This document shows, one piece after another, positions 54,234-64,000 of a DNA stretch of 64,000 nt. The notes under the pieces are model-generated. The model did not search any database and was not told the DNA's origin. It was given only the letters and a program-made list of their open reading frames with translations. Both the position numbers and the translations under genes were made by a program. Origin of the DNA: Corydoras sp. C115 (lineage: Eukaryota; Chordata; Actinopteri; Siluriformes; Callichthyidae); assembly GCA_019802505.1 (NCBI GenBank), contig JAFMOC010000386.1, positions 132,001 through 196,000 on the forward strand, given 5' to 3'. The stretch's first letter is position 1; each line of letters begins with the position of its first letter.

Positions 54234-54592
54234 GGGCGGCACGGTGGCTTAGTGGTTTAGCATGTTCTCCTCTCAGCTCTAGGGATTCCCGGTTCGAATC
54301 CCCATCTGGGTGGAGTTTCCATGTTCTCCCCGTGTCCGCGTGGGTTTCCTCCGGGTTCTCCGGTTTCCTCCCACAGTCCAAAAACATGGATCAAGTCAAT
54401 TGAGTTCTCCAAATTGCCCCATATAGAGTGTGTATGTGTGAGTGAGTGTGTGTCCAGCGATGGATTGGCGCCCTGTCCTGGGTCTATCTGCCCAGCGCCC
54501 GAGACGTTCTCCACTGTATGGGCATGGGGAACCCCACCGTGACCCTAATAGAGGATAAAGCGGGAGATAATGAATGAATGAATGAATGAATT
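54234..54592 (+). mobile_element. SINE-A full copy
   Basis: Canonical head, intact B box 'GGTTCGAATCCC', (GAAT)n tail. Confidence 0.93.
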
Positions 54593-55409
54593 CTTGATGA
54601 ACATTTTTGGGCTGAACTTCTACGCCGTGTGCTTGGCTAGTTTAGTATAAATGTTTTAAAGGATAATCGCGTCCCCGTACTGTACGTAGTTACGGTCAAC
54701 ATGTTCAGGCCTTTAGAAACTTGGCAAGTTTTATTTTGCTGATGTGTAAAAGTTTACTTGATTAATTGATGCCCTCGATTAACTAAATCCAATTGGAGTT
54801 TGAAGCGACCGATGATTGATTATATCGTATATTGCGGTTGAGTTTGGGATGAACCACCAGCAATACTTGCCAAAAAAACTTAATCAGCTGGTTAAGGTCA
54901 TAAGGTCAGGTGACCAGTGGGTGGTGGAACTTATACGGCGAAAAAAAAAAAACCCTAGTGTTAAAGTGCTAAACGTCGGCCTCGCGTCTAATTCACCGCG
55001 TCTTCCCGACGCTCGTAACTGAGGCTCATGGGACGGCGTGAACGTAACGAAGGACGGTGAGCTGACAGGCGAACACCTCTCTTTTCCAGCTGTCTGACCC
55101 CCCCCCACACACACCCCCACCCCTGTCTCCCAGTAGAGTTGTCCTTCTGCTCTCGTCCGTGATGAATGGACCTGTCGAAAGAAACTCATCGTAGATCCAA
55201 TTAGAGACGTTCGGGAAGACAGAACGGCCGGGTCTAAGGGATAGGTGGGATCCTGAGCTAGCTACGGCGCTAACGACTCAGCGTGTCCCCGCCGCCCCCA
55301 CCGAGTTTAAGTGGCTCGGAACGTCGTGGCCACCAGGGGGACACGTTCGATTTGACGTGACAAGCCAACGTACGGCGAAACGTTCCAACTCGTGATGGAG
55401 GTGAAACAT
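54593..55409. other. Unassigned intergenic DNA
   Basis: Poly(A) at 54941-54952 and C-runs near 55090. The frame at 54816-55022 includes IRSGDQWVVELIRRKKKN but has no known relative that I recognise. Confidence 0.45.
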
Positions 55410-55652
55410 TCACCCGGGACGGGACGCCAATCCATCACTGGACAACCTCACTCACAGATATATATGCTATATGGGGCAATTTGGAGCATTCCATTCACCT
55501 TGAGTCATTGTTTTTGGGACTGTGGGAGCAAACCGGAGAACCCAGAGGAAACCCATGTGGACACGGGGAGAACATGCAAACTCCAACCAGATCAGGATTG
55601 GAACCTCCTGAGGGGAGAACATGCCAACCTCGAAGCCACCGTGCCGCTACGG
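55410..55652 (-). repeat. SINE-A antisense, 3'-truncated
   Basis: From 'GGGACGGGACGCCAATCCAT' to 'AAGCCACCGTGCCGC'. The tail region is missing and the B box is damaged. Confidence 0.82.
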
Positions 55653-55707
55653 TTTTACAAATCACGACAATGAAGGTTTTGCCATCGCAGACATTCATTT
55701 AGTAGCC

Positions 55708-55910
55708 GACGGCACGATGACGTGGTGGTTGGCATGTTCTCCTCCCGGCGCAGGTTCGAATCCCAATCTGGGTGGAGTTTGCATGTTCTCCCCGTGTCTG
55801 CATGGGTTTCCTCCGGGTTCTCCGGTTTCCTCCCACAGTCCAAAAACATGGTAAATTGAATGTTCGTAATTGTCCCATCTAAATTGCCCCTATGTAGTGT
55901 GTCGGTGAGT
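55708..55910 (+). repeat. SINE-A + copy, 3'-truncated
   Basis: Head 'GACGGCACGATGACGTGGTG', B box 'GGTTCGAATCCC', stops near 'GTGTCGGTGAGTGTG'. Confidence 0.82.
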
Positions 55911-56139
55911 GTGTTTTGAGACATATGAACAGAATGAGGGTAGATATCAAGGTTTTAATGCCCTTTGTAGTTAACACATTTTGTAGTTTGGGGCAATTTA
56001 CTGACATTAAAAAATTATAATAATGAATGTTACTGTTTTGTAAGAGTGTGCACGTGGAGGACATACTCCTCTGTGTGTAGCAGACGCTTTTGTCTGAAGC
56101 AATGAGGGTTCTGAAGGACACACATCGGTAAGTTCAGGG

Positions 56140-56345
56140 TTACTTTAATTACATTACGTTTTTAACCAAAGCGACTCACAAAGCAAACGCAGGGTTGATA
56201 CAGCGCCCCCTGGAGCAATGAGGGTGAAGGGTCTTGCTCAAGGGCCCACATTGGTAACTTCAGTGGACCTGGGATTCGAACCCACAACCTTTACACCTTT
56301 ACATTTGGACGTTTTCATCCAAAGTGACTAACAGGGATCCCTGTA
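56140..56345 (-). repeat. SINE-C antisense
   Basis: 'CCCCCTGGAGCAATGAGGGT', 'GGGATTCGAACCCACAACC' and 'CATCCAAAGTGACTAACAG'. Confidence 0.6.
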
Positions 56346-56452
56346 AAAAATAATAAAATAAAATAAATAAATACAATGGAATTAAATTTTTTTATAAAAT
56401 AAAAAATAAAATAAAGTAAAAAAAAAAAAAAAAGTAAAAAATAAAAAATAAA

Positions 56453-56815
56453 ATAAAATAATTTAATTCATTCATTTTCTCCCGCTTTATCCTCTATTAG
56501 GGTCGCGGTGGTGTTCCCCATGCCCATCCAGAGGAGAATGTTTCGGGTACACCCAGGACAGGACGCCTATCACTATCTATCACTGAGCACACACTCACTC
56601 ACACACACACTCTATATGGGGCAATTTGGAGAACTCAACTGACTTCATCCATGTTTTTGGACTGTGGGAGGAAACCGGAGAACCCGGAGGAAACCCACGC
56701 AGACATGGGGAGAACATGGAAACTCCACCCAGATGGGGATTCGAACCGAGAATCCCTAGCGCTGAGAGGAGAACATGCTAAACCACTAAGCCACCGTGCT
56801 GCATAAAATAATTTA
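56453..56815 (-). mobile_element. SINE-A antisense with 13-bp target duplication
   Basis: Body 56466-56802. ATAAAATAATTTA repeats at 56453-56465 and 56803-56815. It inserted into A/T-only DNA. Confidence 0.93.
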
Positions 56816-56931
56816 TAAAATAAAATACAAAATAAATAAAATAATTTATCAAATAAAATAAAAAATTAATACAATTAAATTAAAAAAATTTTATAAAAAA
56901 AAAAACTTCAATTAAATATTTATTTTATAAA

Positions 56932-56985
<54 letters not shown>

Positions 56986-57075
56986 TAAAATAAAATGTAA
57001 AATTTTATTTAAAAATAATAATAAATAAATACTATAAAATAAAACAAAAAATTAAATTAAATTAAATTTAAAAAA
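56816..57075. repeat. A/T-only tract with (AAT)n
   Basis: (AAT)n at 56933-56984 within AAATA-rich simple sequence that also continues to the left of the SINE (56345-56465). Confidence 0.9.
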
Positions 57076-57139
57076 CTGAACGTTGAAACAGCAGGAGAAA
57101 GAAAAAGAGAAACTGACAAAAAAAAGAGTTAGAGAGAGA

Positions 57140-57260
57140 GAGAGGTGTGGAGAGGGTGACAGCACAATTAGGGATTTTAATTCTCTGCATGAGTGAGTCA
57201 GTCCAGTCTTCATGATAATGAGCGAGCCCTATGCAATAAATCTTTATGATACACTGACAC
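57140..57260. promoter_or_regulatory. Candidate conserved noncoding element
   Basis: 'GACAGCACAATTAGGGATTT', 'GCATGAGTGAGTCAGTCC' (TGAGTCA, an AP-1/Maf-type word, at 57194) and 'CCTATGCAATAAATC'. Unique, and followed by a CA tract at 57257-57291. Confidence 0.35.
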
Positions 57261-57437
57261 ACACACACACACGCACACACACACACACACACTGATGAGA
57301 CGAGCTGCTCAGCGAATCAAACACTCAGTTTGGTTTTTTTGGGAATGAACTGGACGTTTGCGATGCACAGAGTTAAGGTTTTGAGGAATAAAGCTTTAAT
57401 GGTTGAAGCTGTATTTCCATGTGGTCTGGAATGCGAC

Positions 57438-57454
57438 CTTAAAGAACCCTGTGT

Positions 57455-57496
<42 letters not shown>
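57438..57496. repeat. (GT)n microsatellite
   Basis: Near-pure GT tract. Confidence 0.95.
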
Positions 57497-57499
<3 letters not shown>

Positions 57500-57574
57500 A
57501 CATTTCAGATGGTAGATTTATGTTATGGGTGAATCTGGTCCATTGTGGTTACATCTTATAGCACACGTCCCATT

Positions 57575-58090
57575 TACAATGACCCACACGGAACGTGTCT
57601 ACAACCCCCACCATGACCGTGTCCACAACCCACCCAGAATGTACCCACGACTCACCCGGAACGTGTCTGTGACCTGCCCAGAACGTATCTGCGATCCCCC
57701 CAAAAAGTGTCCGCAACCCACCCAGAACATGATCTTCACCCCCCACCCATGACCGTGTCCCCAACCCACCCAGAATGTATCCACAATCCATCCAGAATGT
57801 ACTCACCACTCACCCGGAACGTGTCTGCGACTGGTACGGAACGTGTCCATGACCTGCCCAGAACGTATCTGCGATTTCCCCAAAAAGTGTCCGCGACCCT
57901 CCCAAATCACGATCTCCACCCCCATGACCGTGTCCCCAACCCACCCAGAATGTATCCGTGACCCATCCAGAACATGTCTGTGATCTGCCCGTAATATGTC
58001 TGCAACACCCCCCCCCCCCCCGGAACATCCACGATCCACCCGGAACAGTGTCCATGACCCCCCCCCCCCCCAGAACGTGATCTCGACCCA
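57575..58090 (+). repeat. Degenerate minisatellite of about 23 bp
   Basis: Words 'ACCCACCCAGAATGTATCC', 'CACCCGGAACGTGTCTG' and 'GCCCAGAACGTATCTGCGA' recur. Larger blocks starting 'GACCGTGTCC' at 57617, 57750 and 57925 form a longer repeat. Confidence 0.85.
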
Positions 58091-58113
58091 CACGTTGAGG
58101 ATGGCAGTAATCT

Positions 58114-58365
58114 TTGCTGTACTGTGTATTTATCTCACACTCCCCCTGCATTCAAGTTCTCAGAGAGCCGCACTATTTATATCATGTGTGCAGAGCATTT
58201 GCTGAAATCTTCTCTGCGACCTTCAGCAGCTTGTTTTACAAACATCAATGTCTGAATAGTGCGGACGTGGATCTCAGTTCTGTCTGCATGGTTTTATTGC
58301 AACGGTTAAACAGCAGACTGAAGTCTAGCACTGACCCTACTAAAGGTCAACATGACTTAGTGTAA
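58114..58365 (+). CDS. Unassigned ORF or terminal exon
   Basis: Open frame of 83 codons, stop at 58363-58365. A 'CCCCCTGCATTCAAGTTCTCAG' acceptor-like stretch lies inside it at about 58143. After this the frame reads EPHYLYHVCRAFAEIFSATF and then SSLFYKHQCLNSADVDLSS, a balanced, non-repetitive composition unlike the surrounding simple repeats. It could be the last exon of a + strand gene or a chance ORF. I do not recognise the family. Confidence 0.25.
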   Translation: MLYCVFISHSPCIQVLREPHYLYHVCRAFAEIFSATFSSLFYKHQCLNSADVDLSSVCMVLLQRLNSRLKSSTDPTKGQHDLV

Positions 58366-58499
58366 TCATATCATCATCATAAGACATAATAACTGTAGAA
58401 GTTTCTTCATGGTTATATGCAAACACAAATGGTTAAGATGAATCACTCATACATAGTAAAATCATATTATACACAGTAAAATTATATTTTCCTTCACAA

Positions 58500-59111
58500 T
58501 GTATATATGTGTGTGTATGTGTTTGCATGTATGTGTGTATATGTGTATGTTTGTGTACATGTGTGTGTATGTGTACATGTGTATGTATGTATGTATGTAT
58601 GTATATATGTGTGTGTGTGTGTGTGTGTGTATTAGGGCTGTATTCAACTACAAATTTTCGTAGTCGAATCTGATTGGTCAGATTTTCCCTATAGTCGACT
58701 GATAGTCGAATCAGTTAAAATTTCACCACAAGATGGCGCTATAAGCATAGTTTTTAAAAAATATATATTTTTTTATATTTTACTTGTTTTTCTAACAAAA
58801 GAAAACCTTTTTTTGTTTGTTTTTCTTTTTTCTTTTTTTTCTAGTAATTAGGATGATTTTATTTGACAAAAGGCTATATATATAACGAAAACAAAGACTT
58901 TTCATGTAAAAACTAATGCTTAGCAGCAGCCATGGGCGCCCCCATGTGGTCAAAATGGTACATTCGACTATGAGGTTCATAGTCTACTACGGTTCTCCGA
59001 ATCGAATCGTCGAATCAGCGAATATATCCAGCTCACCCCTAGTATGTATGCATGTATATTTGTACATATGTATGTTTTTGTGTGTGTGTATGTGTACATA
59101 TGTACATATCC
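58500..59111. repeat. TATG/GT microsatellite carrying a hAT-like MITE
   Basis: Microsatellite at 58500-58632 and 59042-59111, split by the insert at 58633-59041. Confidence 0.9.
58633..59041. mobile_element. hAT-like MITE
   Basis: Ends TAGGGCTG and CACCCCTA are short inverted repeats. The flanking 8-mers GTGTGTAT and GTATGTAT match at 7 of 8 positions, as for the 8-bp hAT duplication. The subterminal word 'TAGTCGAAT' and its complement 'ATTCGACTA' occur several times near both ends. No transposase. Confidence 0.55.
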
Positions 59112-61288
59112 CACAGTCGGGCAGGTAATCGGCGTTTTGCGTCGCAGGCGCCCCAGACACGGTTCCGAGCGCACACTTGACTCCCAACGCCAGAGGTGAG
59201 CCACCCCCGGAAACAATTGGTGGTTCGCCCCCTGCAACTTTAGGGCAGTAAGGGGCTAATCTGTCCCTGTGGACGACGAGGCGGCGACATCCCAAAACGA
59301 CGCGATACACCACCTCGCCCAGTCGCGACTTGACCATAAAGGGCCCCTCCCACGCAGACTGGAGCTTAGGGCACAGTCCCTTTTTCCGGCGTGGGTTGTA
59401 GAGCCAGACCTTCGAGTCCAGTTCCAGGGGCTCTCCAAAACATCGCGTGTGGTATGCCCGTTTCTGCCTCACCCCAGCGTCCGCCTGATGTGACCTCATC
59501 AGTTCATGCAATCGTGACACATATGCCGGGCCAGGTGGACCCCTCGCATCCGCCTCTGGTGGTGCTCCAAACGCCAAATCGACGGGCATCCGTAGTTCAC
59601 GCCCAAACATTACCATGGCAGGAGTGAATCCGGTGGACTGCTGCACCACCGAGCGACAGGCCAGCAAAGCGATGGGCAGCTGCCTGTCCCAGTCCCTCTG
59701 GTTCTTTGCTGTGACCACAGCCAGTTGCGTCGCCAGGGTTTGGTTGAATCTTTCCACCAAACCATCGCTCTGGGGGTGTAGGGGTGTTGTGCGGGTCTTC
59801 TGCACGTCTCCCTCATCACCTCGGACTCGAAGTTCCGTCCTTTGTCGCTGTGCAGCACGTCGGTGACTCTGAACCCGGCAGCAGAACTCCTCCACCAGCC
59901 GCTCCGCCGTCGTGGAGGCACTCTGGTCTGGTACTGCATACGCCTCTGGCCATTTCGTGAAGTAATCCATGGCCACGATCACGTATCGGTTACCAGAGTC
60001 CGTCACCGGGGAAGGGCCCAGCACATCGACAGCCACCCTCTCAATCAGCGCCCCAGATTGCATCGGCTATAGTGGCGCTCGTGAAGAACCTGCAGGGCCT
60101 TTTTTTGCAGTGCAGATGCCACAGCAGTGTACGAACAGCTCCACGTCGTTGCGACAGCCAGGCCAGTAGAATCGCTGTCGCAGGCGTCTCAGCGTCTTGG
60201 TCACACCAAAATGGCCGGAGCCCGCTGCACCATGAACTGCCCCAGTACGGCAGATCTCATGCCCCGTGGAACCACCGTCTGGATTGCACTGCTGACTGGT
60301 GTTGGGTCTTCCCACAGACAGCACAGCACTCCGTTGTCCAGCCGCAGACTGTTGAAACTTGACATCAGCCCTTTAGCCACTGGTCCCCGGGTCAACACCG
60401 TCTGCCAGTCCGGATGGCTCGCCGCTCGCAGCGCCTCGATAGCCCACGTGATCTCCGGATCCGCCTCTTGCGCCAGCTTGAAATCTGCCCATGAGACCTA
60501 GAACAACTCGCTTGTGGTCCGGTCGTTGGCGTTGACAGCAGCACACCGCCCAATGACTTCCGTGGCCTTCACCTCAACGCGTTGGCAATACTGGCAGTTT
60601 GTGTCGTTACACGGTCGGCGTGACAAGGCATCAGCATTACCATGTCGTTGCCCCGCCCAGTGCTCGATTTCGAAGTGGTATTTCTGCAGCTTGGTGATCC
60701 ACCTCGCCAACTGACCCTCCGGTTCCTTAAACTGCATCAACCAGGTCAATGATGCATGGTCAGTCCGCAGTAAAAACCCAACACCGTATAAGTACGGCCG
60801 GAAATACCCCAGTACAGCCACTACCAACAACAGTTCTCGCCGCGTCACACAATAGTTCCGCTCGGGGAGGCTAAGCCGCTGACTAAAATAGGCGATCACC
60901 CGCTCGGCCCCATCCTGTACCTGGGACAAAACCGCCCCCAAACTGTGATTGCTCGCGTCTGTGTCGATGATAAACCTCTCCCCAAACCTTGGGTAAGCCA
61001 ACACCAACACCGGGGCGCTGCACAACATGAACGCCCGATCCGCTTCGTCAGACCAACCAGGGTTCCTTCTCGCTATTTCCAGCTGTGCCTCGTACGATTC
61101 CCAGTCGTTCTCACCGTTATAATCCGCAGTCGAAGTTGCATCCTCTCGGCCGGGTGTTTTCCAAATCCATCTCCCGTCCCGACGTTTTTCGTCTCGCACC
61201 AAGGGTTCCACGTCCGAGAGACCCCAGTTCTTGATCGATCGCCTCCAGTGCACAATCCAGGCGATCGCATCCCACTTCTGACACCAAA
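59112..61288 (-). pseudogene. Ty3/gypsy retrotransposon pol remnant (RNase H and integrase)
   Basis: Read on the minus strand. After the primer-binding site a short leader/gag-like stretch (about 61080-61270) joins directly to pol, so most of gag, protease and the reverse transcriptase palm (YxDD) are deleted. RNase H is readable (about 60600-60985) with FIIDTDASNHSLGAVLSQ and RTDHASLTWL. The integrase zinc-binding part (about 60070-60300) has GHFGVTKTL and CCGICTAKKG. A TAG at 60067-60069 and two compensating frameshifts (about 59760-59900) break the integrase core. DVLGP and the Glu of SDGLVERFNQT are in one frame, HSDKGRNF in another. The region ends at a microsatellite with no 3' LTR. It cannot encode a functional protein. 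Confidence 0.88.
61271..61286 (-). other. Retrotransposon primer-binding site
   Basis: Minus strand TGGTGTCAGAAGTGGG, two T residues after the LTR end. This tRNA-complementary word is typical of gypsy-type elements in fish. Confidence 0.7.
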
Positions 61289-61515
61289 TGACGTGGAGTC
61301 GAGATGCCATCGTAACCAAACTGGGTTTATTAAAGAGATTGTGAACGTAACTCAGTAACTCCAACACTTCAACCACGCAGACACGCGAACCCCTTCCCTT
61401 ATATACATGTATATTCCCGCGGCGCATCCCGGAACATCCACGGGGCAACTTCCCATTGGCAGGGCAACCTGCCAAGCCGCGACGTGCGCGCCGAAATGGC
61501 GAGTCCCGTGCTACA
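61289..61515 (-). repeat. 5' LTR of the gypsy element
   Basis: 227 bp on the minus strand from TGTAGCACGGGAC to CCACGTCA (TG...CA). It has a TATA-type 'GTATATAAGGG' near 61396-61408 and AATAAA near 61327. The right flank is a TATG microsatellite. No partner LTR is found at the other end. Confidence 0.78.
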
Positions 61516-61599
61516 GTATGTATGTGTTTGTGTGTGTATGTGTATGTATGTATGTATGTGTACATGTATTTGTGTGTATGTATGTACTGTATGTGTACA

Positions 61600-61634
<35 letters not shown>

Positions 61635-61713
61635 GTGTGTGTGTGCGTGTATGTATGTATGCATGTGTGCATGTCTATGTATGTATGTGTACGTGTGTAT
61701 TTATGTATGTATG

Positions 61714-61748
<35 letters not shown>

Positions 61749-61752
61749 GTAC

Positions 61753-61790
<38 letters not shown>

Positions 61791-61821
61791 ATGTATGTGT
61801 ACGTGTGTGTGTGTGTATGTA

Positions 61822-61854
<33 letters not shown>

Positions 61855-61871
61855 GTGTGTGTGTGTGTATG
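61516..61871. repeat. TATG/GT microsatellite
   Basis: Degenerate GTATGTATGTGTACGTGTGT units, interrupted downstream by the Tc1 insertion and resuming at 63494. Confidence 0.95.
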
Positions 61872-63493
61872 TACACTACCGTTCAAAAGTTTAGGGTCAC
61901 CCAAACAAATTTGTGTTTTCCATGAAAAGTCACACTTATTCACCACCATACGTTGTGAAATGAATAGAAAATAGAGTCAAGACATTGACAAGGTTAGAAA
62001 TAATGATTTGTATTTGAAATAACATTGTTTTTACATCAAACTTTGCTTTCGTCAAAGAATCCTCCATTTGCAGCAATTACAGCATTGCACACCTTTGGCA
62101 TTCTAGCTGTTAATTTGTTGAGGTAAGCTGGAGAAATTGCACCCCACGCTTCTAGAAGCAGCTCCCACAAGTTGGATTGGTTGGATGGGCACTTCTGGAG
62201 TACCATACGGTCAAGCTGCTCCCACAACAGCTCAATGGGGTTCAGATCTGGTGACTGCGCTGGTCACTCCATTACCAATAGAATACCAGCTGCCTGCTTC
62301 TGCTGTAAATAGTTCTTGCACAATTTAAAGGTGTGTTTAGGGTCATTGTCCTGTTGTAGGACGAAATTGGCTCCAATCAAGCGCTGTCCACTGGGTATGG
62401 CATGGCATTGCAAAATGGAGTGATAGCCTTCCTTATTCAAAATCCCTTTTACCCTGTACAAATCTCCCACCTTACCAGCACCAAAGCAACCCCAGACCAT
62501 CACATTACCTCCACCATGCTTAACAAATGGCGTCAGGCATTCTTCCAGCATCTTTTCATTTGTTCTGCGTCTCACAAACGTTCTTCTTTGTGATCCAAAC
62601 ACCTCAAACTTGGATTCATCCGTCCACAACACTTTTTTCCAGTCTTTCTCTGTCCAATGTCTGTGTTCTTTTGCCCATCTTAATCTTTTTCTTTTATTGG
62701 CCAGTCACAGATATGGCATTTTCTTTGCCACTCTGCCCTGAAGCCCAAAATCCCGCAGCCGCCTCTTCACTGTAGATGTTGACACTGGTGTTTTGTGGGT
62801 ACTATTTAATGAAGATGCCAGTTGGGGACCTGTGAGGCGTCTGTTTCTCAAACTAGAGACTCTAATGTACTCGTCTTCTTGCTTAGTTGTGCAACGCGGC
62901 CTCCCACTTCTTTTTCTACTCTGGTTAGAGCCTGTTTGTGCTGTCCTCTGAAGGGAGAAGTACACACCGTTGTAGGAAATCTTCAATTTCTTGGCAATTT
63001 CTCGCATGGAATAGCCTTCATTTCTAAGAACAAGAATAGACTGTCGAGTTTCAGATGAAAGTTGTCTTTTTCTGGCCATTTTGAGCATTTAATTGACCCC
63101 ACAAATGTGATGCTCCAAAAACTCAATCTGCTCAAAGGACGGTCAGTTTTGTAGCTTCTGTAATGAGCTAGACTGTTTTCAGGTGTGTGAACATGATTGC
63201 ACAAGGGTTTTCTAATCATCAATTAGCCTTCTGAGCCAATGAGCAAACACATTGTACCATTAGAACACTGGAGTGATAGTTGCTGGAAATGGGCCTCTAT
63301 ACACCTATGTAGATATTGCACCAAAAACCAGACATTTGCAGCTAGAATAATCATTTACCACATTAGCAATGTACAGAGTGTATTTGTTCAAAGTTAGGAC
63401 TAGTTTAAAGTTATCTTCATTGAAAAGTACAGTGCTTTTCCTTCAAAAATAAGGACATTTCAATGTGACCCTAAACTTTTGAACGGTAGTGTA
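61872..63493 (-). mobile_element. Tc1-like DNA transposon, full length
   Basis: 1618-bp element (61874-63491) with perfect 27-bp terminal inverted repeats starting CACTACCGTTCAAAAGTTTA. It is flanked by the TA target duplication (61872-61873, 63492-63493) inside a TATG repeat. Length and ends fit fish Tc1 elements. Interior similarity between the ends stops after the 27 bp. Confidence 0.95.
62036..63088 (-). pseudogene. Tc1 transposase with two nonsense codons
   Basis: A single minus-strand frame of 351 codons, including the stop. The N-terminal helix-turn-helix begins MARKRQLSSETR, with REIAKKLKISYNGVYFSLQ at residues 29-47. A GRPR hinge (GRPRCTT) follows. Catalytic DDE motifs are seen at WTDESKFEVFG, QQDNDPKHT and NPIELLWEQLD. 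In-frame TGA codons sit at 62705-62707 and 62264-62266. No frameshift is present. The sites look like CGA-to-TGA and TGG-to-TGA changes. The copy is inactive by itself, although its terminal repeats remain intact. Confidence 0.93.
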
Positions 63494-63567
63494 TGTATGC
63501 ATGTGTACGTGTGTGTGTGTGTGTGTGTGTATGTATGTGTACGTGTGTGTGTGTATGTATGTATGTA

Positions 63568-63612
<45 letters not shown>

Positions 63613-63657
63613 GTACGTGTGTGTATGTGTACATGTGTGTATGTATGTGTGTTTAAT
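63494..63657. repeat. TATG/GT microsatellite, right part
   Basis: Continuation of the repeat at 61516-61871. Confidence 0.95.
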
Positions 63658-63659
63658 AA

Positions 63660-63821
63660 TATTTCTTTAATCTCTCTCTCTCTCGCTCTCTGTTCTCTCT
63701 CTCTGTTCTCTCAGACTTGTCAGGAACATTACAGCTTAAAGCGACAGGGTTAAGGACCTAAGCCCTCTCTCTCTCTGAGCTCTCTTTTTAAGTGTGTGCT
63801 CCTCAGAATGACAGTGCTGAT

Positions 63822-63868
<47 letters not shown>
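63660..63868. repeat. (CT)n and (CA)n tracts
   Basis: CT-rich at 63670-63715 and 63763-63785; pure CA at 63822-63867. The last 130 bp of the window hold nothing recognised. Confidence 0.85.
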
Positions 63869-63869
<1 letters not shown>

Positions 63870-64000
63870 GTGTAGGTATAAAGCGAGTCTCTCTGGTAAA
63901 CAGGGAACAAACACAGTGATCTGACAAAAGCGGAACGGAAATTGAGAGGCATCCGAAAAAAAAAACCCGGCTTCAATTCGTCGCTGAGCAGAAAGCCTCT

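Overview
The window is nuclear DNA of a bony fish. It carries the 3' half of one recognisable vertebrate gene, the paired-box transcription factor gene pax5, on the + strand. Six exons are visible (3542-3667, 11931-12106, 24592-24721, 30165-30263, 38686-38772, 42211-42287). They correspond to human PAX5 exons 5-10: octapeptide, partial homeodomain, transactivation domain and C-terminal inhibitory tail ending YDRH-stop. Splice phases agree at every junction. The paired-domain exons lie upstream of the window. The 3' UTR probably runs several kb past the stop codon at 42285-42287, with the best poly(A) signal at 48741. The choice of pax5 over pax2 and pax8 rests on YSAMASLAGGL, SAPSLTGMV and SWRF.

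The introns and flanks are extremely repeat-rich. Names used here are: SINE-A, a tRNA-derived SINE of about 340 bp with a GGCGGCACGGTGGCTTAGTG head and a (GATG/AATG)n tail, like fish Mermaid/DANA SINEs, with about 40 full or partial copies; SINE-B and SINE-C, two other tRNA-like SINE families; and Family-M, a non-autonomous hairpin element with long inverted arms. Microsatellites (GT, TA, GA, CTGT, TATG) are everywhere. Large minisatellites include a 32-bp array filling most of the last pax5 intron, a 78-bp array made of SINE-A promoter sequence, a 20-bp ATTAAT array, a 29-bp array and a roughly 28-bp array containing TGACGTCA sites. The long ORFs in these arrays are artefacts. Abundant CA repeats, tRNA-derived SINEs and Tc1 suggest an otophysan fish, perhaps a catfish; that is inference only.

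Layout: 1-3541 intron 4; 3668-11930 intron 5; 12107-24591 intron 6; 24722-30164 intron 7; 30264-38685 intron 8; 38773-42210 intron 9; 42288-about 48760 3' UTR; then intergenic DNA with LTR-like, SINE and Family-M fragments, a possible TATA-less promoter near 52475-52670, two non-repetitive islands (50840-51235 and 57140-57260) and an unassigned ORF at 58114-58365. A nest of mobile elements inside a TATG/GT microsatellite follows (58500-63657): a hAT-like MITE, a deleted Ty3/gypsy retrotransposon with one LTR, and a full-length Tc1 element with a dead transposase.

The most interesting observation is a possible undescribed 87-nt cassette exon (41922-42008) between pax5 exons 9 and 10. It has usable splice sites, an open frame and the same 1-1 phase as its neighbours. 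It lies between a (TG)n tract and a (CA)n tract, downstream of about 88 minisatellite units that each contain a CAG|GTACAC donor-like sequence.
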